From the NCBI RefSeq assembly GCF_003605435.1, contig NZ_QXQB01000002.1, forward strand, positions 992,001-1,056,000: a stretch of DNA of 64,000 bases, given 5' to 3'. Below the pieces are notes generated by a model that saw only the letters and a list, made by a program, of their open reading frames with translations, did no database searches and was not told where the DNA came from. This document shows, in pieces, positions 21,326 through 28,720 of the stretch. A program made the translations under genes and the position numbers. Position 1 is the first letter of the stretch, and each line of letters starts with the position of its first letter. The stretch comes from Paenibacillus pinisoli (GTDB lineage Bacteria; Bacillota; Bacilli; Paenibacillales; Paenibacillaceae).

Positions 21326-22774
21326 TTACGATCTATGCTTCCCGCTCCCACGATACATGTCCGGGATCCGGTTTCCTTTGACCTTCAGTTCCTGCTCGCC
21401 TTGCGCGACCTTATATATCTGCTCCAGATTTACGAACTTGTTGAATTGTTTTAAAAATACCAGCTCTACCGTTACCCCGGAGGGACCGTTCCGTTGCTTG
21501 GATATAATGATTTCAATAATATTCTGCTTGCTAGACTCCGAATCGTAATAATCATCCCGATAAAGAAAGGCCACTACATCGGCATCTTGCTCAATCGCCC
21601 CGGACTCTCTCAAATCGGACATCATGGGCCGTTTGTCCCGCCGCTGCTCCACACCGCGGCTTAGCTGAGACAATGCTATAACCGGAACATCAAGCTCCCG
21701 TGCCAGCTGCTTTAGCGTCCTGCTGATCTGCGACACCTCTTCTTGGCGGGTGATCTTCCGTCCGCCGTTTCCTTGAATAAGCTGCAAATAATCGATCAGA
21801 ATCATACCAAGGCCGCGTTCCTTCTTCAGCCTCCTGCACTTGGCGCGGATATCATTCACCGATATGCCCGGCGTATCATCGATATGAATGTCTGCATTCG
21901 CCAATTCTCCGACCGCCAGAGCCATCCGCTCCCAATCCTCAGCCTCGAAGCGGCCTGTCCGCATCCGGCTTGCGTCAATCTGGCCTTCGGCGCAGATCAT
22001 GCGCTGCACCAACTGGGAAGCCGACATCTCCAGCGAAAAAATCGCGACCGTCTTCCCTTCCCGCACACTTGCGTTCTGCGCAATGTTAAGGGCAAAAGCC
22101 GTCTTGCCAACGGAAGGGCGAGCTGCAACAATGATGAAATCGCTTCGCTGAAAGCCGGCTGTCATCCGGTCAAGATCGAGAAATCCGGAAGGAATTCCGG
22201 TCACTCCGCGATTCGTATCCTTTGCGTTAAAGCGCTCCTCCGCTTCCTCCCAAACTTTCATCAGCACTTGCTTCATCCCTGCGAACTCCTGTGCCGGCGC
22301 TGTTTGATCGGATAGCTTGGACACAGCCTTCTCCGCCGTCGCAATAAACCCTCTCACGTCCCGCTCTTCACCCGCATTTTGCAGCAAATGAAACGCCACT
22401 TCTACAGCCTGGCGCCGAAGGAACATTTGTTGTACCCGTCCGGCATAATAAGCTGCATTAGCCGCATCAGGCACCGATTGAGCCATTTGAGTCAAATATC
22501 CGACTCCGCCTGTCTTAGCGAGCTCCTCCGAATCCTGAAGTTGCGCGGTTACAGTTACAAGATCAATCGGCTGGCCAGACTCCTTTAATTGCCGCATGGC
22601 CCGAAGTATTCTGGCGTGTCCTTCTTCATAAAACTCTCCGCCTTGCAAAATGTCCGTTACGCTATCATAGACAGTCTGATCTAACAGAATCGAACCGATT
22701 ACCGCTTGCTCTGCCTGAAGGTCATAAGGCGTCTCGATCCCCATTGTTCCTAGCACTTTATCATGTTCAATCAC
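21326..22774 (-). CDS. dnaB: Replicative DNA helicase DnaB, phage type
   Basis: About 482 aa from GTG 22774, chosen for the GAGGTGG site 5 bases upstream; an ATG follows 10 codons later. It has the N-terminal DnaB domain (DLQAEQAVIGSILLDQTVYD) and a C-terminal RecA-type motor: Walker A ARPSVGKTAFALNIA, then FSLEMSASQLVQRM, Walker B-like LGMILIDYLQLI, and the arginine-finger region SQRNGPSGVTVELVF. It unwinds DNA at the element's origin. With the loader-like gene upstream (8-base overlap) it forms an SPP1-type gene 39-40 pair. The host's own dnaB should be elsewhere. Confidence 0.93.
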   Translation of the reverse strand: MIEHDKVLGTMGIETPYDLQAEQAVIGSILLDQTVYDSVTDILQGGEFYEEGHARILRAMRQLKESGQPIDLVTVTAQLQDSEELAKTGGVGYLTQMAQSVPDAANAAYYAGRVQQMFLRRQAVEVAFHLLQNAGEERDVRGFIATAEKAVSKLSDQTAPAQEFAGMKQVLMKVWEEAEERFNAKDTNRGVTGIPSGFLDLDRMTAGFQRSDFIIVAARPSVGKTAFALNIAQNASVREGKTVAIFSLEMSASQLVQRMICAEGQIDASRMRTGRFEAEDWERMALAVGELANADIHIDDTPGISVNDIRAKCRRLKKERGLGMILIDYLQLIQGNGGRKITRQEEVSQISRTLKQLARELDVPVIALSQLSRGVEQRRDKRPMMSDLRESGAIEQDADVVAFLYRDDYYDSESSKQNIIEIIISKQRNGPSGVTVELVFLKQFNKFVNLEQIYKVAQGEQELKVKGNRIPDMYRGSGKHRS

Positions 22775-23108
22775 CCGTACCACCTCGCAAATTGTTCATA
22801 ACTTGCTTCCAATAACCCGACGGCGGATGACTCCCTGTCCCCCAGGCATCCAGCTTCGCCATATGCTCCGCAGCCACTGCTTTACTGCGCTCAGAATCCT
22901 TCAGATCTCCGGCTCTCCCTCGAATATCCGCTATCGTCGGAGGGAATCTTTCGGTCAGCATGTACTTCTCCATATTCGCGCAAGCTGTCTCGTACGGAAA
23001 ATCTTGCAAATACTTCGCATAGTGCTCGATGCTTGGCTGACTGATATCAAAGCTTGGATACGTGCGTTTGATGATGCCGAAGAGATCAATAAGCTGAAGC
23101 TTGTTCAC
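22767..23108 (-). CDS. Helicase loader/inhibitor, G39P-like
   Basis: 113 aa. It matches the pattern of SPP1 G39P-type loader-inhibitor proteins: an N-terminal helical domain (LFGIIKRTYPSFDISQPSIEHYAKYLQDFPYETACANMEKYM), a conserved RFPPTIADIRG turn, then a flexible tail with W-x-Q-V-M. In SPP1 this protein binds the DnaB-type helicase G40P and hands it to the origin complex. Here it overlaps the helicase gene by 8 bases and the initiator-like gene upstream by 23. Assignment is from motif and gene order. Confidence 0.75.
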   Translation of the reverse strand: MNKLQLIDLFGIIKRTYPSFDISQPSIEHYAKYLQDFPYETACANMEKYMLTERFPPTIADIRGRAGDLKDSERSKAVAAEHMAKLDAWGTGSHPPSGYWKQVMNNLRGGTGD

Positions 23109-23928
23109 GTTTCAACTCCTCCTCCCGAAGCCGCTCCAGTTCGTTAAGCTCTTGCTGCTGCTTGCTTATAAATCCGTTCCTGCGGGGGCTTGAGCCAGGG
23201 GCGACTGCAGCGGGCGGCACCGCTGCAGTTGTAGCTTTCAGCTTCTCCCAGGCGTCCAGAATGCGAGGTACAACAAAGTTAAAGCTGCGGATTTCATCCC
23301 GGGAATGGCGCGGCTTGAATTCATCGAAAGCACGATCAATACAAGTTAGGATTAACGATAATGGCACATTGCTGACGACCAATCTTTGTATTTCTTCAAA
23401 GTCGGAAGGACTGACAGCATAGCCCCTTCCCCGCCGGAATAGAAAATGTTGTTCAATCTCTTGAATGAGTTGCAGTTTCTCCTGTTCAACTACAACAACT
23501 ACAGGACTAGCTGTAATATCTTTATTGGATCCGACACTCTTGTCCCGCTGATCAGACAGATCTGTATGATCGCTAGCGAATGCCCGTACACTATTGTCTG
23601 ATGCCGGTGCCGCAAATTTCTTTGATTGTCTGACGGATAGAATAAGCCCTCGAGGTGCGCGGGTAACTCTTATGTACTGATACTCCTCCAGGATATTGAT
23701 CCATCTGCTCACCGTTTTGTCGCTAACGCCAAATTTCTGGGCCAGCTCAGCAAGCTGCAGCGGCTTATTCCCAAGCACAATGCCCCAGACTATGGCATCC
23801 TTTTCCTTCTCTGCTGTAGTCGCGCTGACGCACCATAGAAAAAGCCATATTGCGCCGCCTATTTTTTTGTAATGTCCTTGTTCCAGCAATCCCGAGTACA
23901 TCGGAAACGGATAGCTGTGCCGAGGCAT
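23086..23928 (-). CDS. Phage replication initiator-like winged-helix protein (gp38-like)
   Basis: About 280 aa from ATG 23928, supported by an AGGGGATGAG site; the frame is open 32 codons further with a Cys-rich stretch that does not look coding. The N-terminal domain (KIGGAIWLFLWCVSATTAEKEKD ... LAELAQKFGVSDKTVSRWINILEEYQYIRVTRAPRGLILSV) is a winged helix typical of phage origin-binding proteins. A Val-rich linker (about residues 140-150) is followed by a DnaD-like helical region (IQRLVVSNVPLSLILTCIDRAF). A Pro/Ala-rich linker and charged C-terminal helix end the protein. It lies upstream of loader and helicase, in SPP1 gene 38-39-40 order. The origin may lie inside this gene. Confidence 0.7.
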   Translation of the reverse strand: MPRHSYPFPMYSGLLEQGHYKKIGGAIWLFLWCVSATTAEKEKDAIVWGIVLGNKPLQLAELAQKFGVSDKTVSRWINILEEYQYIRVTRAPRGLILSVRQSKKFAAPASDNSVRAFASDHTDLSDQRDKSVGSNKDITASPVVVVVEQEKLQLIQEIEQHFLFRRGRGYAVSPSDFEEIQRLVVSNVPLSLILTCIDRAFDEFKPRHSRDEIRSFNFVVPRILDAWEKLKATTAAVPPAAVAPGSSPRRNGFISKQQQELNELERLREEELKREQASAY

Positions 23929-23977
23929 ACTCTCATCCCCTAACGTGCCAAAATGTTTACCGCAACAGCAGGCTGTC

Positions 23978-24241
23978 TCACGAAATATTGAACATCCGCA
24001 CATCGAGTTTTCCTGATACGCCATGCTTCAAAAGCGTTCCAGCCGTTACGCCTTTCCCTATTTCATCAATCAATTTCATCAACAATTGAGGCATCTCATC
24101 GACTTTCGCCATTTGTGCCATTTGCAATCCAAGAATCCGGGCTACCATTTTCAAATGATCATGAACGGCGGGATCCCCTTTTTCCTGAGCTTCTTCCATC
24201 CACTTCATTAATACGGCTAGTTGCTCTTGCATTTCATGCAC
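23978..24241 (-). CDS. Small early-operon protein of unknown function (87 aa)
   Basis: 87 aa, helical and Met-rich (MHEMQEQLAVLMKWMEEAQEKGDPAVHDHL ... MAQMAKVDEMPQLLMKLIDEIGKG). It lies between the XRE gene and the initiator-like gene on the minus strand and is expected in the early transcript driven from 24.54 kb. A GAGG site (AAGAGGAGCG) precedes the ATG. There is no known motif; it could be an antirepressor or a replication accessory, but nothing in the sequence decides this. Confidence 0.6.
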   Translation of the reverse strand: MHEMQEQLAVLMKWMEEAQEKGDPAVHDHLKMVARILGLQMAQMAKVDEMPQLLMKLIDEIGKGVTAGTLLKHGVSGKLDVRMFNIS

Positions 24242-24257
24242 GCTCCTCTTGTTTCTC

Positions 24258-24494
24258 TCAATGAACTGCTATGACACATTGCCCATCGTTCCTATTCGGA
24301 ACATCATAATTAAAAAAAAGATCATCTACTCTTGAATCAAGCGCATCCGCAATTCTTTTCATCACTTTAAATGAAGGATCCTTGCGTCCAGCTTCCACAT
24401 TGCTATAGTACGCTCTTGAGATATTGGCTCTTTCAGCTACAGCTTCATGGCTTAAGTTCAAGCAGCGCCGACGCTCCGCTAGTGATTCTCTCAT
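24258..24494 (-). CDS. XRE-family regulator (Cro-like)
   Basis: 78 aa from ATG 24494, since the GGGGGTGAGG site lies just upstream; a GTG three codons earlier is too close to it. A single HTH_3 domain fills most of the protein (SLAERRRCLNLSHEAVAERANISRAYYSNVEAGRKDPSFKVMKRIADAL). It is the first gene of the leftward early operon, facing the repressor gene at 24649, so it takes the place of Cro in a lambda-like switch. Its own 3' end contains a perfect copy of the operator palindrome (24288-24302). Confidence 0.85.
   Translation of the reverse strand: MRESLAERRRCLNLSHEAVAERANISRAYYSNVEAGRKDPSFKVMKRIADALDSRVDDLFFNYDVPNRNDGQCVIAVH
24288..24302. promoter_or_regulatory. Operator copy GTTCC-N5-GGAAC inside the cro-like gene
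   Basis: Perfect palindromic arms GTTCC and GGAAC with a 5-base spacer TATTC, identical in form to the two sites at 24511 and 24546. It lies in the coding sequence for the C-terminal PNRND residues, about 240 bases downstream of the leftward promoter. Confidence 0.65.
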
Positions 24495-24510
24495 CGCCCT
24501 CACCCCCTAA

Positions 24511-24525
24511 GTTCCGATAAGGAAC
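24511..24525. promoter_or_regulatory. Operator GTTCC-N5-GGAAC, downstream of leftward promoter
   Basis: Perfect palindrome with spacer GATAA, placed just after the expected leftward transcription start and before the cro-like ribosome binding site. Confidence 0.75.
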
Positions 24526-24539
24526 ATCTCTTATTTCTT

Positions 24540-24568
24540 ATATTAGTTCCTTAACGGAACATTGTCAA
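24540..24568 (-). promoter_or_regulatory. Leftward early promoter with operator in its spacer
   Basis: On the minus strand TTGACA (24568-24563) and TAATAT (24545-24540) are separated by exactly 17 bases. The spacer contains the whole operator palindrome GTTCC-N5-GGAAC (24546-24560), so repressor binding would block polymerase directly. The promoter drives the XRE and replication genes. Confidence 0.85.
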
Positions 24569-24625
24569 CGGTTTTGTTCCGATAAATTACGTTTCTTTTA
24601 GGAACATATTTCAGTAAAATGGGTG

Positions 24626-24631
24626 TATAAT
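24626..24631 (+). promoter_or_regulatory. Rightward repressor promoter (-10 box TATAAT)
   Basis: A consensus TATAAT lies 18 bases before the repressor ATG, so the leader is very short. No good -35 is visible. Half-sites GTTCC at 24576-24580 and 24632-24636, and GGAAC at 24601-24605, surround it, which suggests autoregulation. Confidence 0.6.
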
Positions 24632-24648
24632 GTTCCGGTGGTGATACA

Positions 24649-25038
24649 ATGCCTAGTTTCCATGCACGGTTTAAAATGCTCCGTGAAAAACATAAATTAA
24701 CACAAGACCAAATGGCTGAGCGCATCGGCGTATCGCGCCCGACTATTGCTGGTTATGAGTCGGAAGAGAAGAACCGCATACCAAGAGAAGATACGCTGCA
24801 CAAGATTGCCGATATCTTTGACGTAAGCATCGACTATTTGCTGGGCCGCACGGACGATCCATCGCCATCCGCTGCGAAGACAAGCGAGGGTCCGATTCCC
24901 GGTGTGTATATCGCCTGGTTAGGCGGGCCTCCGGAAACGATGGACGAAGAGGAAGCCGAGCATCTCAGGCAAGAATTGGAGATGTTCAGAGCCTTTAAGG
25001 AGAAACGCAGGCAAGAGAAGAAGCTGAAGGATAATTAA
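24649..25038 (+). CDS. XRE-family repressor (ImmR/CI-like)
   Basis: 129 aa. The N-terminal HTH_3 domain (ARFKMLREKHKLTQDQMAERIGVSRPTIAGYESEEKNRIPREDTLHKIADIFDVSIDYLLGRTD) matches phage repressors of the ImmR/YqaE type. The C-terminal ~60 residues form a charged helix (EEAEHLRQELEMFRAFKEKRRQEKKLKDN) and there is no LexA-like peptidase domain, so induction would need partner proteolysis or an antirepressor. It is transcribed divergently from the early operon and terminated by a strong hairpin. It is the likely master repressor of the element. Confidence 0.85.
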   Translation: MPSFHARFKMLREKHKLTQDQMAERIGVSRPTIAGYESEEKNRIPREDTLHKIADIFDVSIDYLLGRTDDPSPSAAKTSEGPIPGVYIAWLGGPPETMDEEEAEHLRQELEMFRAFKEKRRQEKKLKDN

Positions 25039-25054
25039 AACTAACACTAAAAAC

Positions 25055-25094
25055 AATGACGCGGTCCCATGCGGGAACCGCGTCATTCTTTTAT
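25055..25094 (+). terminator. Terminator after repressor gene
   Basis: An 11-bp perfect stem (AATGACGCGGT / ACCGCGTCATT) with an 11-base loop is followed by CTTTTAT. It also borders the 3' end of the minus-strand tRNA gene. Confidence 0.85.
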
Positions 25095-25164
25095 GCTGGT
25101 GAAGGGAATTGAGCCCCGGCCTACGCATCACGAGTGCGTTGCTCTCCCCCTGAGCTACACCAGC
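25094..25164 (-). tRNA. tRNA-Thr (anticodon CGU), possibly degenerate
   Basis: The 71 bases fold as a cloverleaf: acceptor GCTGGTG/CACCAGC (7 bp perfect), D stem GCTC/GAGC, anticodon stem ACGCA/TGCGT with loop CTCGTGA (anticodon CGT), and a 4-base variable loop. The T arm is weak: stem CGGGG/CCCTT has one mismatch and one G-U pair, and the loop starts C-T-C instead of the usual T-T-C. CCA is not encoded, as is common in this group. It sits at the edge of the phage-derived island. The flaw may be a natural variant, or may mean a tRNA altered by past integration. Confidence 0.7.
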
Positions 25165-25459
25165 TTATTAATCGCAATCATTGATACCCTGTGAAAAATC
25201 GACAAATAATAGAGTACGAATTTTCACATGAGATGTCAAGGGATTTAGTGTGGCCTCCCCTCCACCACGTATGCCGCCGCTTTCTTTCGCATACCTATGT
25301 AATAATACTTTTGCAAGTTACCATGCATAACCCGCAGGTCATCATCGCGCAGTATAACGCTATACTGCCGCTGGTGCTGTACGAATTGCTCAGCCTTACC
25401 TTGTTATACACGTCACCCGGAGCCAAAGAAATCCTTTTCAGGAAAGAGGTGATGCCCCC
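25165..25459 (+). other. Intergenic region upstream of manganese catalase
   Basis: No gene is convincing in these 295 bases. They contain one perfect 8-bp inverted repeat, GCAGTATA-ACGC-TATACTGC (25349-25368), which could be a regulator site or hairpin. No clear promoter was found. Confidence 0.4.
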
Positions 25460-26356
25460 ATGTTCCAACGTCAAAACAGGCTGCAGATCGAGCTTCCTCC
25501 CTCTCCTTATGCCGACGCCAATGCCGCTGCCGCCGTGCAGGAGCTGCTTGGCGGGAAGTTCGGAGAGATGTCGACGCTCAACAACTACCTGTATCAGTCC
25601 TTCAATTTCAGAGAGAAGAAGAAGCTCAAGCCCTTCTATGATCTAGTCGCAAGCATTACGGCCGAGGAGCTGGGCCATGTCGAACTGGTCTCCACCGCCA
25701 TTAACATGGTGCTGACCGGCACTACCAGTCCGGGCGATCCCGATAGCGCCCCGCTCCGCCCGGGCGTAGACAAGCGGAACAGCTATTTCTTTATTGCTAC
25801 AGCGCAAACGTCATTAGCCGGCGATTCCATGGGACGCCCATGGGCTGGCGACTATGTATTCAACAGCGGCAACCTCGTGCTCGACCTGCTGCACAACTTC
25901 TTTCTGGAATGCGGCGCGCGTACACACAAGATGCGCGTATATGAAATGACCAACCATCCTACTGCCCGCGCCATGATCGGCTACTTGCTCGTTCGCGGCG
26001 GCGTGCATGTGCTGGCTTATGCGAAAGCACTGGAGGTGGCGACCGGCGTCGATATCAAGAAGCTGATCCCGATTCCGAACCTAAGCAACGATCACTTCGA
26101 AGCTGCGCGCAAATACGAGGCTATGGGGCTGGGGAACAAGCTGTATACATTCAGCCCGCATGACTTCAAGGACGTCGTGCTCATCTGGAACGGACAGAAC
26201 CCGCAGACTGGAGCGCAGCTTGAGGTCATCCAAGGCGCGCCCGAAGGCGCTCCGATCCCGGATTTGAGCGGATTGCCTGAAGAATTCGCACCTGGCATCA
26301 CGCCTGAAGAGTTTATGGAAATCGCGCAAAGACTGAAGAAAAACGCCGGGCTGTAA
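25460..26356 (+). CDS. Manganese catalase
   Basis: 298 aa of the dimanganese (non-haem) catalase family, which disproportionates hydrogen peroxide. The ferritin-like core shows the metal-ligand segments ITAEELGHVELV (ExxH) and LVRGGVHVLAYAKALE; the NNYLYQSFNFR and RPWAGDYVFNSGNLVLDLLHNFFLECGARTHKMRVYEMT segments are typical. The family's long C-terminal tail is present. ATG has GAAAGAGGTG upstream. In spore-formers such enzymes are often spore-coat (CotJC-like) or stress proteins; this one is of the longer, stress-type size. No partner genes adjoin it. Confidence 0.92.
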   Translation: MFQRQNRLQIELPPSPYADANAAAAVQELLGGKFGEMSTLNNYLYQSFNFREKKKLKPFYDLVASITAEELGHVELVSTAINMVLTGTTSPGDPDSAPLRPGVDKRNSYFFIATAQTSLAGDSMGRPWAGDYVFNSGNLVLDLLHNFFLECGARTHKMRVYEMTNHPTARAMIGYLLVRGGVHVLAYAKALEVATGVDIKKLIPIPNLSNDHFEAARKYEAMGLGNKLYTFSPHDFKDVVLIWNGQNPQTGAQLEVIQGAPEGAPIPDLSGLPEEFAPGITPEEFMEIAQRLKKNAGL

Positions 26357-26501
26357 CTTGCGTTCCACATCGCCTGCATCGGCCATGCTGCGTAGACCTC
26401 CTGACCGCGCCCCATCGTGAGTCACGAGGTCTTCTCCTTCTCCAATTTCATAGCGATGCAGCTGCCTTATGATATACTGAATAAGGCTGTCTGCTCACAA
26501 C

Positions 26502-27164
26502 TTGCATCGGACGAAGGTGATTCTTATTCAGTTTCTGGCCATGTTAACCATGTTAATCGATCATATTGGTGTAGTATGGCATCCCGAGGATAACGTCTGG
26601 CGCATTATCGGAAGGCTGTCGCTGCCGTTCTATATATACGCCATGGTCATCGGATACTCCCGGACCAGGGACGTTACCCGCTATTTGACCAGGGTCGGCC
26701 TGCTTGCCGTCATCTCTCAAATCCCATATCAGCTGGCCTTCCGCTTGCAAGTGCTGGAGATCAACGTCATTGCTACGCTGTTCTTCTGCCTGCTGGCCTT
26801 GCTTCTGCTGGACCGGCTTAAGGGCAAGCCGATTACCGCCGTCCTGGCCACCGCTGCTATATTCGTGCTGCTGGAAGTCCTGCCATTCGATTACGGCGGA
26901 TATGCGCTGGCCTTAATGCTCATCTACCGTTATGCTGCGCCTCACATGATGGTGGTGCTTCATTTGGCGCTCAATGTGGTTAGTATTTTCTATAAAGGCT
27001 GGATTCTGCAATTGTTCAGCTTGCTCTCAACTTTATGGATCGTTTATACGCCTGAACTGATGCGGAGCATAGAGCGCATACGCATTCCGCGCTTCCTATG
27101 GCGAAGCTTCTATCCGCTTCACTTGCTTATTATTGCGATCGTCTATTATATGATGAATCCTTAA
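26502..27164 (+). CDS. TraX-family membrane protein
   Basis: About 220 aa with six or more membrane segments. The start region QFLAMLTMLIDHIGVVWHPEDNVWRIIGRLSLPFYIYAMVIGY is the signature of the TraX family, whose F-plasmid member acetylates pilin. Chromosomal members in Firmicutes have no settled role and may acylate a surface polymer. The start is uncertain: the longest frame opens with TTG at 26502 without a clear ribosome binding site; GTG 15 bases on is an alternative. It stands alone and converges with the kinase gene 12 bases downstream. Confidence 0.82.
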   Translation: MHRTKVILIQFLAMLTMLIDHIGVVWHPEDNVWRIIGRLSLPFYIYAMVIGYSRTRDVTRYLTRVGLLAVISQIPYQLAFRLQVLEINVIATLFFCLLALLLLDRLKGKPITAVLATAAIFVLLEVLPFDYGGYALALMLIYRYAAPHMMVVLHLALNVVSIFYKGWILQLFSLLSTLWIVYTPELMRSIERIRIPRFLWRSFYPLHLLIIAIVYYMMNP

Positions 27165-27176
27165 TGAATCAGCGCC

Positions 27177-28055
27177 CTACATCTCAGGCTGCCCGGCAAG
27201 CCTCAGGGAGTTAAGCAATTCATCCAGCTCTTGCCGGCAATGCTCGGTCGTCTCCCAACCCGGCTCCTCCTGAAGAAGCTTGGAGACGAATAATCGCACT
27301 TCCGACTGGAGGCTCAGCTCCTCCTCCCAGCTCTTCTCTGGCTGTCCTTCCGGATGCTCGTATCCGGCGTACATCAGAAACAGGAACAAGTGACCGAGAC
27401 CGAACCAATCGCTGGACGGAAGCGGGCTTCTCATTCGTCTCTTAATAGCGGCAGCGCTGCCGGAAGCCATGGAACCATCCGATTCTCCCAATGCGGCTTG
27501 CAGCTTTGCCGGGAGACGCTCGCCGATTGGGCATGCAAGCCCTAGATCAATCAGGAACAGCTTCCCCTCCTGCAGCATCACATTGGGGATGCGCACATCC
27601 CGATGGACGAAGCCTTGCTTATGGAGGTACGACAGCGGAGCAAGCAATGACTTCAGAACGGCAAGCGCTTCATAAGCCGAATACGTTATGCCTTGCTCGT
27701 ATATCCCGAACTCCAAGTTATGGCCATCAATATATTCCATGATAAGCGCCTCATCCCGCTTCCTGACCGTGTAATCCAGCCATCTTGGAATTTGCGGATG
27801 TGCAAGCGATCTCATCAGCTCGCTTTCTCTTCTAAGCAGCTCGATGCCGGTTCTGCCTTTGCTCGGCTTATTGCGCTTAAGCAGCGCCACGCTGCCTGTC
27901 GACAGATCCGTGCAGGCGTAGGCCTGGCCATAGCTGCCCATTCCAAGCAGGCGCTCAATCCGGAATCTGTCCTTCCAGATCGTTCCCGGCTGCAGCGGAT
28001 AATCGCGCCAAGCATCGATAATCTCCTTGAGTTTTCCAGCTATTCTGCCCAACAT
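27177..28055 (-). CDS. Serine/threonine protein kinase family protein
   Basis: About 292 aa from ATG 28055 (AGGAG upstream); a GTG at 28127 would add 24 residues. The kinase fold is complete: glycine loop GMGSYGQAY, the LLKRN lysine, RRESELM glutamate, catalytic loop HRDVRIPN, and DLG in place of DFG. The usual HRDxKxxN lysine is Arg here. The activation segment is long (about 40 residues) and the C-terminal lobe carries DWFGLGHLFLFLMYAGY. There is no membrane segment or PASTA domain, so it is cytosolic, unlike PrkC. The DLG and HRDxR changes occur in active atypical kinases too; the substrate is unknown. Confidence 0.85.
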   Translation of the reverse strand: MLGRIAGKLKEIIDAWRDYPLQPGTIWKDRFRIERLLGMGSYGQAYACTDLSTGSVALLKRNKPSKGRTGIELLRRESELMRSLAHPQIPRWLDYTVRKRDEALIMEYIDGHNLEFGIYEQGITYSAYEALAVLKSLLAPLSYLHKQGFVHRDVRIPNVMLQEGKLFLIDLGLACPIGERLPAKLQAALGESDGSMASGSAAAIKRRMRSPLPSSDWFGLGHLFLFLMYAGYEHPEGQPEKSWEEELSLQSEVRLFVSKLLQEEPGWETTEHCRQELDELLNSLRLAGQPEM

Positions 28056-28207
28056 GGATTCATCAGCTCCTGACTCTAGCTTACAGACGGACACCTCTCC
28101 TGTCGAGTGCGAGAAAGGGCGTTCCACTTAGAAACCACTTCATAGCAGATGCGTATAATCTAACAACGCCATTAATGATTTACTTATTTAATTAAGGAGG
28201 TTATCGC

Positions 28208-28609
28208 ATGCTTAAGCGCATCTTATATTCCTTATCCGGTCACAAGCGTTACGGCTATCACCATTACAGCAGCAGCGACTTCAAGAAAGGCTATTATCCG
28301 CCGCCGCATTACCCGCATCCTCATCATCCGCCTTATCCGAATCAGCATGCCGCGGGGCACCCGCCGTATCCCAATCAACATTCGGGACAGCCGCCGTATC
28401 CGCAAGGGCAACCGCCTTACCCGAATCAGCATGCCGCAGCACATCCGCCATATCCGAACGGACAGCCGCCTTACCCGAATCAATATGCGCCGGGACAGCC
28501 GCCGTATCCGCCAGGACAGCCGTATTATCCGCCGCATCCGCCGCATCGCTATAATCATCATTACGGACATGGCTATTACAAGAAAAAATGGAAATACAGC
28601 AGCTCCTAG
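28208..28609 (+). CDS. Pro/Tyr/His-rich low-complexity protein
   Basis: 133 aa preceded by a perfect AAGGAGG site. After an N-terminal basic part (MLKRILYSLSGHKRYGYHHYSSSD) come about eight PPYPNQ-type repeats (PPYPNQHAAG, PPYPNQHSGQ, PPYPQGQ, PPYPNQYAPG) and a His/Tyr/Lys-rich end (KKKWKYSSS). There is no signal peptide. Such PPYP repeats occur in spore-coat and exosporium-associated proteins of spore-formers and in self-assembling surface proteins; this role here is only inference. The reverse strand also has an open frame, caused by the repeats. Confidence 0.75.
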   Translation: MLKRILYSLSGHKRYGYHHYSSSDFKKGYYPPPHYPHPHHPPYPNQHAAGHPPYPNQHSGQPPYPQGQPPYPNQHAAAHPPYPNGQPPYPNQYAPGQPPYPPGQPYYPPHPPHRYNHHYGHGYYKKKWKYSSS

Positions 28610-28720
28610 CACTTGTTAGGAAAGTGTGAGCAAAATAAACATTCTCCTGACCATAGATTCATAAGGGGCTAAAATGTTCAAGGTAAAATGGGAAAAACGC
28701 AATCGGAGGTGCATAGTACA

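Noticed and set aside
25191-25646. 151-aa frame overlapping the start of manganese catalase
   Set aside because: It lacks a start signal and ends inside the catalase gene in another frame.
28232-28612. 126-aa Arg/Ile-rich frame on the minus strand
   Set aside because: It is the reverse of the PPYP-repeat gene, which has a perfect ribosome binding site on the plus strand.
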